Translations under genes and position numbers: made by a program
The notes under the pieces: model-generated
What the model was told of the DNA's origin: nothing
Seen by the model: the letters and a program-made list of their open reading frames with translations, nothing else
Database searches by the model: none
DNA from: Sphingomonas endolithica
Lineage (GTDB): Bacteria; Pseudomonadota; Alphaproteobacteria; Sphingomonadales; Sphingomonadaceae
Assembly (NCBI RefSeq): GCF_025231525.1
Contig: NZ_CP103057.1
Span: forward strand, 1 to 64,000
DNA: 64,000 nt
Reading direction: 5' to 3'
Shown: positions 24,866-31,941 of the stretch, one piece after another
Position numbering within the stretch: the stretch's first letter is position 1
How the letters are laid out: each line of letters begins with the position of its first letter

Positions 24866-26107
24866 ATGCGGATACTCCACGTTCTCGATCACGGATTGCC
24901 GCTGCAAAGCGGCTACACGTTCCGCACACGCGCGATCCTAAAGAGCCAGATGCGCCGCGGGTGGGAGGTGGCCGCCGTTACCGGCCCGCGCCACGGCGCG
25001 ATCGGCACGGCGCTGGAACGGGTCGACGGGATCGATTTCCACCGCACCGCGCCGGTCAAGCCGCTTCCGGCACCGTTCGGGGAAGTGCGCGAGATCGCCG
25101 CCTTCGCCCGCCGCATCGATGCCGCGGTCGCCGCGTTCAAGCCCGATCTGCTGCACGCGCATTCCCCGGTGCTGGATGCGCTGGCCGCGCTGAAGGTCGC
25201 GCGTCGGCACAAGCTGCCCTTGCTCTATGAGATCCGCGCCTTCTGGGAGGATGCGGCCGTGGGCAACGGCACGGGCACGGAAGGCTCGCTCAAATACCGC
25301 GCGACACGTGCGCTGGAGACCTGGGCGGTAGGCAAAGCGGATGCCGTTGCGGTGATCTGCGATGGCTTGCGCGGCGATCTCGTCGCGCGCGGCGTGCCGA
25401 CGGACAAGATCATGGTTTCGCCCAACGGTGTCGACCTGACATTGTTCGGCACGCCGCTGGCCTATGATGCGGCGCTTGGCCACGCACTCGGCCTTGATGG
25501 CGCGGAGGTGATCGGCTTCATCGGCAGCTTCTACGATTATGAAGGGTTGGACGATCTGATCGCCGCAATGCCTGCCTTGGTTGCCGAGCGACCCGCCGCG
25601 CACCTCGTGCTGGTCGGCGGCGGGCCGATGGAGGCGGCGCTCCGCGCGCAGGCCACGGCCTCGCCGGTTGCCGATCACATCAAGTTCGTCGGGCGCGTGC
25701 CGCATACCGAGGTCGATCGCTATTACAGCCTGATCGACATCCTCGCTTATCCGCGCAAGCGCATGCGGCTGACCGATCTCGTCACGCCGCTAAAACCGCT
25801 GGAGGCGATGGCGCAGCGTAGGCTCGTCGCGGCCTCGGACGTGGGCGGGCACCGCGAGCTGATCCGCGATGGCGATACCGGCACGTTGTTCCCGCCCGAT
25901 GATCCGGCAGGTGTGGTGCGCGCGCTCGCCGGGTTGCTCGGCGATCGCGGATCGTGGGAGGCTCGGCGCGATCGCGGCCGCGCCTTTGTCGAAGCCGAAC
26001 GCAGTTGGTCGGTCAATGTGGCGCGTTACGCGCCCGTTTACCAAATGCTTACTCGCGGTGATGCATCAGTGGAACCATGGTCGCACGCCCCCATCGTCCA
26101 CACCTGA
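24866..26107 (+). CDS. Exosortase A-associated glycosyltransferase, GT4 family
   Basis: A 413-residue cytoplasmic glycosyltransferase of the GT-B fold. The N-terminus MRILHVLDHGLPLQSGYTFR is diagnostic of the exosortase A-associated glycosyltransferase group (Daro_2409 type). The C-terminal nucleotide-sugar domain has GFIGSFYDYEGLDDLIAAMP, LVLVGGGP and the late acidic motif region KPLEAMAQRRLVAASDVGGH. It adds a sugar to a lipid-linked exopolysaccharide precursor. The ATG at 24866 precedes this conserved start directly. It is divergent from the ligase/acyltransferase run, so these two transcription units form one glycan locus. Confidence 0.92.
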   Translation: MRILHVLDHGLPLQSGYTFRTRAILKSQMRRGWEVAAVTGPRHGAIGTALERVDGIDFHRTAPVKPLPAPFGEVREIAAFARRIDAAVAAFKPDLLHAHSPVLDALAALKVARRHKLPLLYEIRAFWEDAAVGNGTGTEGSLKYRATRALETWAVGKADAVAVICDGLRGDLVARGVPTDKIMVSPNGVDLTLFGTPLAYDAALGHALGLDGAEVIGFIGSFYDYEGLDDLIAAMPALVAERPAAHLVLVGGGPMEAALRAQATASPVADHIKFVGRVPHTEVDRYYSLIDILAYPRKRMRLTDLVTPLKPLEAMAQRRLVAASDVGGHRELIRDGDTGTLFPPDDPAGVVRALAGLLGDRGSWEARRDRGRAFVEAERSWSVNVARYAPVYQMLTRGDASVEPWSHAPIVHT

Positions 26108-26937
26108 TCCTGCCGGTCGCGCCGCTGGGTGCCGCTGCGATTGCCGCATCGGTCGCTTTGCTGTTCGCGGTCATGCCGGCGAGCATCCTTGAGTCTCTCG
26201 TGCTGGACAGCGGCATCGCCGCGCTCGTTCCTGCCGCCGAACCGCCGCTCGGCATCACGGCACGCGCGGCCTTGATCATGATCGGTGGCGGCGGGCTTGG
26301 CCTGCTTGTCTGGCTCGGCTTGTACCTGCTGGTCGGCACGCGCACCGTTGATCTGAACCGGGTGGTGGTTAGCCGTGGCGCGGACGCCACGCCGATCCTG
26401 CGCCGCGCCGATGCGCATCCCGATGCGCCCGCGCGCCGCCCGCTCTTCGCTTCGCGCGATCTCGGGACGCCGTTCCTCGACGTGAGGGCGCCGACCGGCG
26501 CCGAGATCGGCACCGATCTGCCGAGTTCGTTTGCCGCCGATATGCTGGCCGAGTCGCCGCCAATCGAGCGCGCGCTGCCGCGAGATCTCGATCTGCCGCT
26601 CGCCGCGTTCGACCCGCAAGCGATGACTGCCGCCGCCTGGCGCCCACAGGTGTTTGAGGCCGGCGAGCGGTTCGAGACCTTCGACCTGCCGGTGGTACCG
26701 ACGGCGGGCGCAATACCCGCCTTGGAGCCCGAACCCGAACCTATGCCCACGGTGACACCGCAGCGTGCTCCGCGCGTGGACTTCGACGCTTCGGCCAGCA
26801 TCCACGCATTGCTCGACCGACTGGAGAAAGGCGTCGTTCGCCGCGAGACGGCCAACGACCCGGCACCTTCCATGCCCCCGCAGAGCCTGCAGGAGTCGCT
26901 TGCCTCGCTCCGCAGCCTGGCCATGCGCGTCAACTGA
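26077..26937 (+). CDS. Conserved hypothetical membrane protein with disordered cytoplasmic part
   Basis: A 286-residue protein of unknown function. Two hydrophobic segments, about residues 12-33 and 65-90 (LIMIGGGGLGLLVWLGLYLL), are followed by a long Pro/Ala/Asp/Glu-rich region (about 95-240) and a short helical C-terminus (FDASASIHALLDRLEKGVVRR). No enzymatic motif is visible. Its ATG at 26077 lies inside the last 31 bases of the glycosyltransferase gene, so it is co-transcribed and may serve the same exopolysaccharide system, for example as a scaffold. It ends three bases before a convergent gene. Confidence 0.7.
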   Translation: MVARPHRPHLILPVAPLGAAAIAASVALLFAVMPASILESLVLDSGIAALVPAAEPPLGITARAALIMIGGGGLGLLVWLGLYLLVGTRTVDLNRVVVSRGADATPILRRADAHPDAPARRPLFASRDLGTPFLDVRAPTGAEIGTDLPSSFAADMLAESPPIERALPRDLDLPLAAFDPQAMTAAAWRPQVFEAGERFETFDLPVVPTAGAIPALEPEPEPMPTVTPQRAPRVDFDASASIHALLDRLEKGVVRRETANDPAPSMPPQSLQESLASLRSLAMRVN

Positions 26938-26940
26938 CCG

Positions 26941-27267
26941 TCACGCTTCGACCGTCAAGGCTTCGATTTCCAGCCTGACGCTTGCCGCGCTCCGGGTTAC
27001 CGCCTGCACGCCGACATCCGCCACCAGATGGCCGCGCACGTCGAATTCGGTCTCGGGCAAGGTGGCCAGCCACGCATCGAGCGCGGGCGAGGGGAGTGCC
27101 GTCCAAATGGTGGCGTGCCGCGCGCCGGTGAAGGTGGCGCTCGCCCAGCGCACCCAATCGGCGGTGACGATCTCCAACGGGCAACCCGCACGACACGAGG
27201 CGCGATACAAGGCGCGGACTAGCAACGTACCGACGTCCGGACCACGCAAATTCCTCCCGCACATCAT
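26941..27267 (-). CDS. Hypothetical protein, second gene of a small HTH operon
   Basis: A 108-residue protein that I do not recognise. It is soluble and mixed in composition, with a central DWVRWASATFTGARHATIW segment and an acidic end. The ATG at 27267 overlaps the TGA of the preceding small HTH gene in an ATGA arrangement, which supports both the start and translational coupling. It may be regulated together with the HTH protein, opposite the S24 repressor gene. No toxin, enzyme or membrane feature can be read. Confidence 0.6.
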   Translation of the reverse strand: MMCGRNLRGPDVGTLLVRALYRASCRAGCPLEIVTADWVRWASATFTGARHATIWTALPSPALDAWLATLPETEFDVRGHLVADVGVQAVTRSAASVRLEIEALTVEA

Positions 27268-27455
27268 CTGGTGACACCGGCGATGATGAACGCCGCGATT
27301 CGCTCGGCGACTTTCGGGCCCAATTCACGCCCATTGCGCAGATCGCGCACCAGCCGCGGATCGTTGACCGCCAGGCGACCGAACTTCGTTTCTGGCATCT
27401 TCGTCTTGCGCAGGTAACGCTCGATCAACATCAGTACCAACATCGACATCGACAT
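27264..27455 (-). CDS. Small helix-turn-helix-like protein
   Basis: A 63-residue protein. The segment TKFGRLAVNDPRLVRDLRNG followed by RELGPKVAERIAAFI resembles the HTH of small XRE-like DNA-binding proteins. The ATG at 27455 has GAAGGAAAG five to eight bases upstream, and three in-frame ATG-TCG units follow, giving an MSMSM start. It is divergent from the S24-family regulator with two palindromes between them, and its stop overlaps the next start. This geometry resembles a cI/cro-type switch, but no phage structural genes are nearby. Function is inferred only. Confidence 0.6.
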   Translation of the reverse strand: MSMSMLVLMLIERYLRKTKMPETKFGRLAVNDPRLVRDLRNGRELGPKVAERIAAFIIAGVTR

Positions 27456-27487
27456 CGTCTTTCCTTCTGACTCTATGTTCCTGATCT

Positions 27488-27523
27488 GTTCCACAAAGAA
27501 CGACTTGTCTAGGAAAAATCCTA
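27488..27523. promoter_or_regulatory. Two inverted repeats between divergent HTH and S24 regulators
   Basis: GTTC-6-GAAC lies at 27488-27501 and a perfect TAGGA-AAAA-TCCTA palindrome at 27510-27523, centres 22 bases apart (two helical turns). They sit in the 84-bp gap between divergent starts, where operators for one or both DNA-binding products would be expected. The assignment as operators is inference. Confidence 0.5.
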
Positions 27524-27539
27524 TGACTATTGCGGGTTG

Positions 27540-28175
27540 ATGGAGCAGGCCGACGCCCGCGCGATACTGGACCGCCTGGTTGCCGACAGGGGGGACAGCT
27601 ATGCCGCGCTGTCGCGCATGATCCGGCGCAACGACGCCTACCTCCAACAGTTCGTCCGCCGCGGCACGCCTCGTTTGCTCGCCGAGCGCGATCGCAAGCT
27701 GCTCGCGGCCTATTTCCGGATCGACGAGTCGCTACTGGGTGGGCCGGTTGCGTCCTCGCCGCCGCCGACGGTCACGGTGCGGTTGCTGGATGTCGCGGCC
27801 TCGGCTGGTCCCGGTCGGCTGAATGGCGAGGAACGCAGCGCGGCCGCGCTACCGTTCGATCGCGCGATGCTCGAACATCTGGGCATCAGCTCGCGCGCCT
27901 TGGCGATGATCGACGCCAACGGCGATTCGATGGCGCCGCTGATCGAGCATGGTGACCGCATCATGGTCGACGAAGGCGATCGCCGCATCGGTGCTCGGGC
28001 GGCGGTCTATGTGATTCGCATCGACGGCGCACTTCTCGTAAAGCGTGTGTCGCGCCGCCGCGATACGCTGGCCATTACCAGCGACAATCCGGACTTTCCG
28101 GCGCTTCCGCACTACGACGTCGCCGACGTTGAGGTGATTGGTCGTGTCGTCTGGCTGTCGCGCGCGTTGCGCTGA
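27540..28175 (+). CDS. S24 family (LexA/CI-like) self-cleaving transcriptional regulator
   Basis: A 211-residue protein with an N-terminal DNA-binding region (about 1-60, YAALSRMIRRNDAYLQQFVRRG) and a C-terminal S24 peptidase-like domain. The catalytic Ser130 in NGDSMAPLIEHGDRIMVD and Lys168 in LLVKRV are both present, and an Ala-Gly bond at 89-90 (ASAGPG) is placed where LexA-like repressors self-cleave. It may therefore respond to RecA filaments in DNA damage, as known for the family; not shown here. It has no lysogeny genes around it. The ATG at 27540 overlaps a TTG alternative at 27537. Confidence 0.85.
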   Translation: MEQADARAILDRLVADRGDSYAALSRMIRRNDAYLQQFVRRGTPRLLAERDRKLLAAYFRIDESLLGGPVASSPPPTVTVRLLDVAASAGPGRLNGEERSAAALPFDRAMLEHLGISSRALAMIDANGDSMAPLIEHGDRIMVDEGDRRIGARAAVYVIRIDGALLVKRVSRRRDTLAITSDNPDFPALPHYDVADVEVIGRVVWLSRALR

Positions 28176-28361
28176 TCAGCGCCGCCGATCGATCAACCAG
28201 ATCGCCACCGAAAGGCCGATCCCGCTGGCGGAGCCGATCAGGAATCCGGTCGTCGCCTGCCCGTAAGCGAAACCGACGGCAGCGCCGCCCAGCATGCCGA
28301 TCGCGATCAGGAAGCCGCCAGCCTGCGACGAATGTGGGCGGGAAGGGGGTGTGGTGACCAT
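28176..28361 (-). CDS. Small two-helix membrane protein, 61 aa
   Basis: A hypothetical protein with two Gly/Ala-rich hydrophobic segments (FLIAIGMLGGAAVGFAYG and LIGSASGIGLSVAIWLI) and a basic C-terminal RRR. I chose ATG 28361 because AGGAGG lies four bases before it; the frame continues to 28448 without such support. Its stop codon abuts that of the convergent S24 regulator (TGATCA). No function can be assigned. Confidence 0.65.
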   Translation of the reverse strand: MVTTPPSRPHSSQAGGFLIAIGMLGGAAVGFAYGQATTGFLIGSASGIGLSVAIWLIDRRR

Positions 28362-28577
28362 AGGTCCTCCTGCCATGCCACGCTGCCCTGCGCCAGCATT
28401 CTGCGGCGCGATGCTACCGTAAGCTGCAAGCACTTGGCGCGCGCGCAACTTATCTCACGAATATAATCTATGTTGCACAAGCCGTCTTTTTTTATGTTAG
28501 TGCACGTAGATCGCCGCGACGTTAACCGGCTCGCGGCGACTGAGAGATGCGTGTGCTCCCGCCCATCGGGAGCCACT

Positions 28578-29324
28578 ATGTCTGACACGAACTCACCCCT
28601 TGACCGGATGGTGAACAAGCTTGCGATGCGTGCGGAGCTTGGCAACGACGATCGGGCGGCGATCCTGGCACTGCCCTATGCCCATCAAAGCCACCATGCC
28701 TCCACCTATATCATCCGCGAGGGATCCCCGCCGCGTTCGCGCTGCTCCTTTATCGAATCGGGTTTTGCTTTTCGTCAAAAGCTTACGGCAGAGGGGCACC
28801 GGCAGATCGTCGCGCTACACATGGCAGGCGATTTCATCGACCTGCAGAGCCTGTTTCTCGACGTTGCCGATCACAATGTGCAGGCGCTCACCGAACTTCA
28901 GGTAATCGCCGTCGATCGTGTCGCGCTGCAACGCCTGACGTTGGAGCGACCGGCGATCGCCAAGGCGATGTGGGTCGACACGCTGGTCGATGCCTCCGTC
29001 TACCGCGAATGGGTGATGAATGTCGGGCGCCGCGACGCGCGCACCCGCATTGCCCATCTCCTCTGCGAGCTGGCGACCCGCGCCCGCGCTGCCGGCATCT
29101 TCAATGATGACAGCTTCGAACTGCCGATGACGCAGGAACAATTGGGCGACGCGGTGGGCCTTACGTCAGTGCACGTCAACCGGACGCTCAAGTCGCTCGA
29201 AGCCGACGGGGTCGTCGATCGGAGCAAGCGATTCGTGAAGTTCTCCAACTGGGACGGCATGCGCCAGATTTGCGACTTCAACCCGCTGTATCTGCATCTC
29301 GAAATGCCATCGGGCAGCAACTGA
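28578..29324 (+). CDS. Crp/Fnr family transcriptional regulator
   Basis: A 248-residue regulator with an N-terminal cyclic-nucleotide-binding-like jelly roll (about 15-150) and a C-terminal winged helix with MTQEQLGDAVGLTSVHVNRT as the recognition unit, the standard HTH_Crp motif. The N-terminal half lacks the Cys cluster of FNR. The effector is unknown. The upstream region contains A/T-rich DNA unlike its neighbours and probably holds the promoter. The ATG at 28578 follows GGGAG; an open extension upstream to 28470 looks non-coding. Confidence 0.88.
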   Translation: MSDTNSPLDRMVNKLAMRAELGNDDRAAILALPYAHQSHHASTYIIREGSPPRSRCSFIESGFAFRQKLTAEGHRQIVALHMAGDFIDLQSLFLDVADHNVQALTELQVIAVDRVALQRLTLERPAIAKAMWVDTLVDASVYREWVMNVGRRDARTRIAHLLCELATRARAAGIFNDDSFELPMTQEQLGDAVGLTSVHVNRTLKSLEADGVVDRSKRFVKFSNWDGMRQICDFNPLYLHLEMPSGSN

Positions 29325-29471
29325 ACGCGTCGTTTTGCTTTGCAGGCGCACAGTCCCGACAAGCGGCGATGCATCGTCGCATCGACGTTAGTCACTGCTG
29401 ACTTAACCCACTTTAATCATGCAATAACCGCCCGTTTGTGCTTTAGGCGCCCTTGGAGTCAGGGGGGCGTA

Positions 29472-29816
29472 GTGGAGGATCGACAAGCGGAAGTACTGGT
29501 CATACGTGCCAGCCCGCGGCTCAAAGTGTTCTTCCCGTCGCAGCTGGATGGCGCCGGCGGGATCATCCGCATCCACTTGCTCAACATTTCGCGTACCGGT
29601 GCGCTGATCTACAGCAGCCAGCCGCTGGAAAAAGGCCAGAAGGTGAGTGTCGGCAGCGGCGAACGAGCCAAGCTTGCCATCGTTGCCTGGGTATCTGGCG
29701 CACGCGCCGGGGTGGAATTTCGACTGCCGTTTCACGAGGCGGAGCTGGACGCATTCATCGCCGATCAAAACGCCGCATTAGCCGAAGCGGCGCGGACGAT
29801 CGGCACGCTTCGCTGA
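29472..29816 (+). CDS. PilZ domain protein, probable cyclic di-GMP receptor
   Basis: A 114-residue single-domain protein. The PilZ cyclic di-GMP-binding motifs are intact: R12-x-x-x-R16 (RASPR) and N38-x-S40-x-x-G43 (NISRTG). Such proteins bind c-di-GMP and change the activity of a partner in motility, exopolysaccharide or envelope systems. A GTG start at 29472 follows AGGGGGG closely; upstream in-frame DNA back to 29340 does not look coding. The output partner is not evident. A GGDEF-EAL protein that could change the c-di-GMP pool is encoded at 52.2 kb. Confidence 0.82.
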   Translation: MEDRQAEVLVIRASPRLKVFFPSQLDGAGGIIRIHLLNISRTGALIYSSQPLEKGQKVSVGSGERAKLAIVAWVSGARAGVEFRLPFHEAELDAFIADQNAALAEAARTIGTLR

Positions 29817-29940
29817 GCCCTTCGCAGGCGCAAGGCGTTCGGTTGCGGGTTCACCATCCGACGATGCCGATCCGCCATAGCGCGCGAAATTCGCGGTCAC
29901 GGGCCTGTCGCTGGCGTCTCTGTCCCGCTAGAGCAGTGGC

Positions 29941-31941
29941 ATGTCAGTCTCGCTCGGGGGGCGGGGCGCGATGTGGTGCGCCGCCGCTGGTCTTCTCGCC
30001 GCCACGGCACCCGCGATCGCGCAGGACAGGGTTGCCGCGCCGGTGCCAAACCCCGCTGCCTCCGACAATGCTGCCGCTCAGGATGCTACACCCGATATCA
30101 GCTCGCTCAGTCCCGATGCGCCGATGGCACCATTGCCCGATCTGGGCGTCGATTGGCCCGATCTCGCGAGCGCGCCCGCCGAGCCGGTCGATCCCGCCGC
30201 CACGTCCGGCCTGACGGGCGACCGGCGCTACGAGGTCGCCGTGGACGGCATCGATGCCGTGGCAAGCCCGCTGTTGCGGCAGCGCTTCGACGAACTCTCC
30301 ACGCTGAAGCAGAATGACGGCGCGACCGCCAATGCCGCTCAACTCGATCGCCGCGCGCGTGAAGATGCGGATCTGCTGACCGGGCTGCTGCGAGGCGAAG
30401 GCTATTACGATGCGCGCGTGGCCAGCCGGATCGAGCCCGCCGGCGCACGCGCGCGCGTCACGCTGGAGGCGGAGCCGGGCACGCTGTACCGCTTCGCTGG
30501 CGTCACGCTGGACGGCTTGGCCACAGCGGGCGACAAGAGCGTTTCGTTGCGCGATGCCTTCGGCGTGAAGCCCGAGGATCCGGTGAATGCCGACACGATC
30601 GTCGCTGGCCAGGCCGCGCTGACGGCGCGGATCGGCCAGGAGGGCTTTCCCTTCGCCAGCGTGGGGGACCCGGAGATCGTGATCGATCGCGCCGCGCGCA
30701 CGGCAACGCTCGATCTAAAAGTGGCCGCTGGCGGCGAGCGCCGCTTCGGGCAGATCACCAGCCCGCCCAACAAAGTGTTCGGCGCAGCACACATGCAGGA
30801 AATCGCGCGCTTCAAGCCGGGCCAGCCCTATACCGCCGAAAAGGTCGCCGACCTGCGGCGCGCGCTGATCCAGACCGGGCTGGTCTCCACGGTCGATCTC
30901 AAGCCGGTCGAAGGGCAGGTGCCCGGCACCGTCGATCTGGCCGTAGCGATCGCGCCGGCGCCGCCGCGTACCATTGCCGGCGAACTCGGCTATGGCACCG
31001 GCGAAGGCGCGCGCGCGGAACTCAGTTGGACGCACCGCAACCTGTTTCCGCCCGAAGGCGCGCTGACCGTGCGCGGAGTTGCCGGTACGCGCGAACAATT
31101 GGCCAGCGTCGGCTTTCGTCGCAACAATTTCCGCAAGCGCGACCGCGTGCTGACCGTGCAGGCGATCGCCTCCAACCTCGATCGCGATGCCTATCAGGCG
31201 CGGACCTTTTCGCTGTCGGGATCGCTCGAAAAGCAGACCAACATCTTCTTCCAGAAAACCTGGACCTGGTCATTGGGCGCCGAACTGGTCGCGTCGGACG
31301 AACGCGACGTGATTGTCAGCACGGGTGCGCCCCGCCGCCGCACTTTCTTTATCGGCGCGCTGCCGACCAGCCTCAGCTATGACGGTTCGGACGACCTGCT
31401 CAACCCGACGCACGGCTTTCGCCTGAGCGGGCGGCTGTCGCCCGAACTGTCGCTGCAGGGCAAGGCGTTCGGCTATACGCGCGTGCAACTCGATGCCAGC
31501 GCCTATCAGCCGCTCACCGATGCGGTGATCCTTGCCGGGCGCATCCGCCTCGGCACGATTGCCGGCGCGCCGCGCGATGCGGTGGCGCCATCACGGCGTT
31601 TCTATGCCGGTGGCGGCGCGTCGGTGCGCGGCTATGCCTATCAGGCGATCGGGCCGCGCGATCCCAACAACGATCCGATTGGCGGGCGCAGCCTGACCGA
31701 GTTCGGGCTGGAGGCGCGGATCAAGGCGTTCGGCAATTTCGGGCTGGTGCCGTTCCTCGATGGCGGCAACATCTATACCTCCCCCTTGCCCAAATTCACG
31801 CAATTCCGCTTCGGTGCCGGGCTCGGCGTGCGATATTATTCCAATTTCGGGCCGATCCGCGTCGATGTCGGTACGCCGATCAACCCGCAGCCGGGTGACG
31901 CCCGGATCGCGGTGTACGTGTCGCTCGGCCAGGCATTTTGA
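29941..31941 (+). CDS. tamA: Translocation and assembly module protein TamA (BamA-family)
   Basis: A 666-residue outer-membrane protein. A signal peptide (about 1-28, ending AIAQ) is followed by a Pro/Asp-rich linker, POTRA domains (about 95-330, with LLRGEGYYDARVASRI and FPFASVGDPEIVID) and a 16-strand barrel of the bacterial surface antigen family with the conserved RFYAGGGASVRGYAYQ loop near 555 and a Phe C-terminus. With TamB it helps insert or move material across the envelope. It overlaps the tamB start by four bases. Length and domain order fit the alphaproteobacterial form. Confidence 0.92.
   Translation: MSVSLGGRGAMWCAAAGLLAATAPAIAQDRVAAPVPNPAASDNAAAQDATPDISSLSPDAPMAPLPDLGVDWPDLASAPAEPVDPAATSGLTGDRRYEVAVDGIDAVASPLLRQRFDELSTLKQNDGATANAAQLDRRAREDADLLTGLLRGEGYYDARVASRIEPAGARARVTLEAEPGTLYRFAGVTLDGLATAGDKSVSLRDAFGVKPEDPVNADTIVAGQAALTARIGQEGFPFASVGDPEIVIDRAARTATLDLKVAAGGERRFGQITSPPNKVFGAAHMQEIARFKPGQPYTAEKVADLRRALIQTGLVSTVDLKPVEGQVPGTVDLAVAIAPAPPRTIAGELGYGTGEGARAELSWTHRNLFPPEGALTVRGVAGTREQLASVGFRRNNFRKRDRVLTVQAIASNLDRDAYQARTFSLSGSLEKQTNIFFQKTWTWSLGAELVASDERDVIVSTGAPRRRTFFIGALPTSLSYDGSDDLLNPTHGFRLSGRLSPELSLQGKAFGYTRVQLDASAYQPLTDAVILAGRIRLGTIAGAPRDAVAPSRRFYAGGGASVRGYAYQAIGPRDPNNDPIGGRSLTEFGLEARIKAFGNFGLVPFLDGGNIYTSPLPKFTQFRFGAGLGVRYYSNFGPIRVDVGTPINPQPGDARIAVYVSLGQAF

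Noticed and set aside
27430..27455. Tandem GACATC hexamers near the start of the small HTH gene, considered as a repeat array
   Set aside because: Only three units; they encode the MSMSM start and are not a CRISPR or longer satellite.
29325..29471. Start of the PilZ protein further upstream at 29340
   Set aside because: The added residues are basic and unrelated to the PilZ domain, whereas GTG 29472 follows a purine-rich ribosome site.
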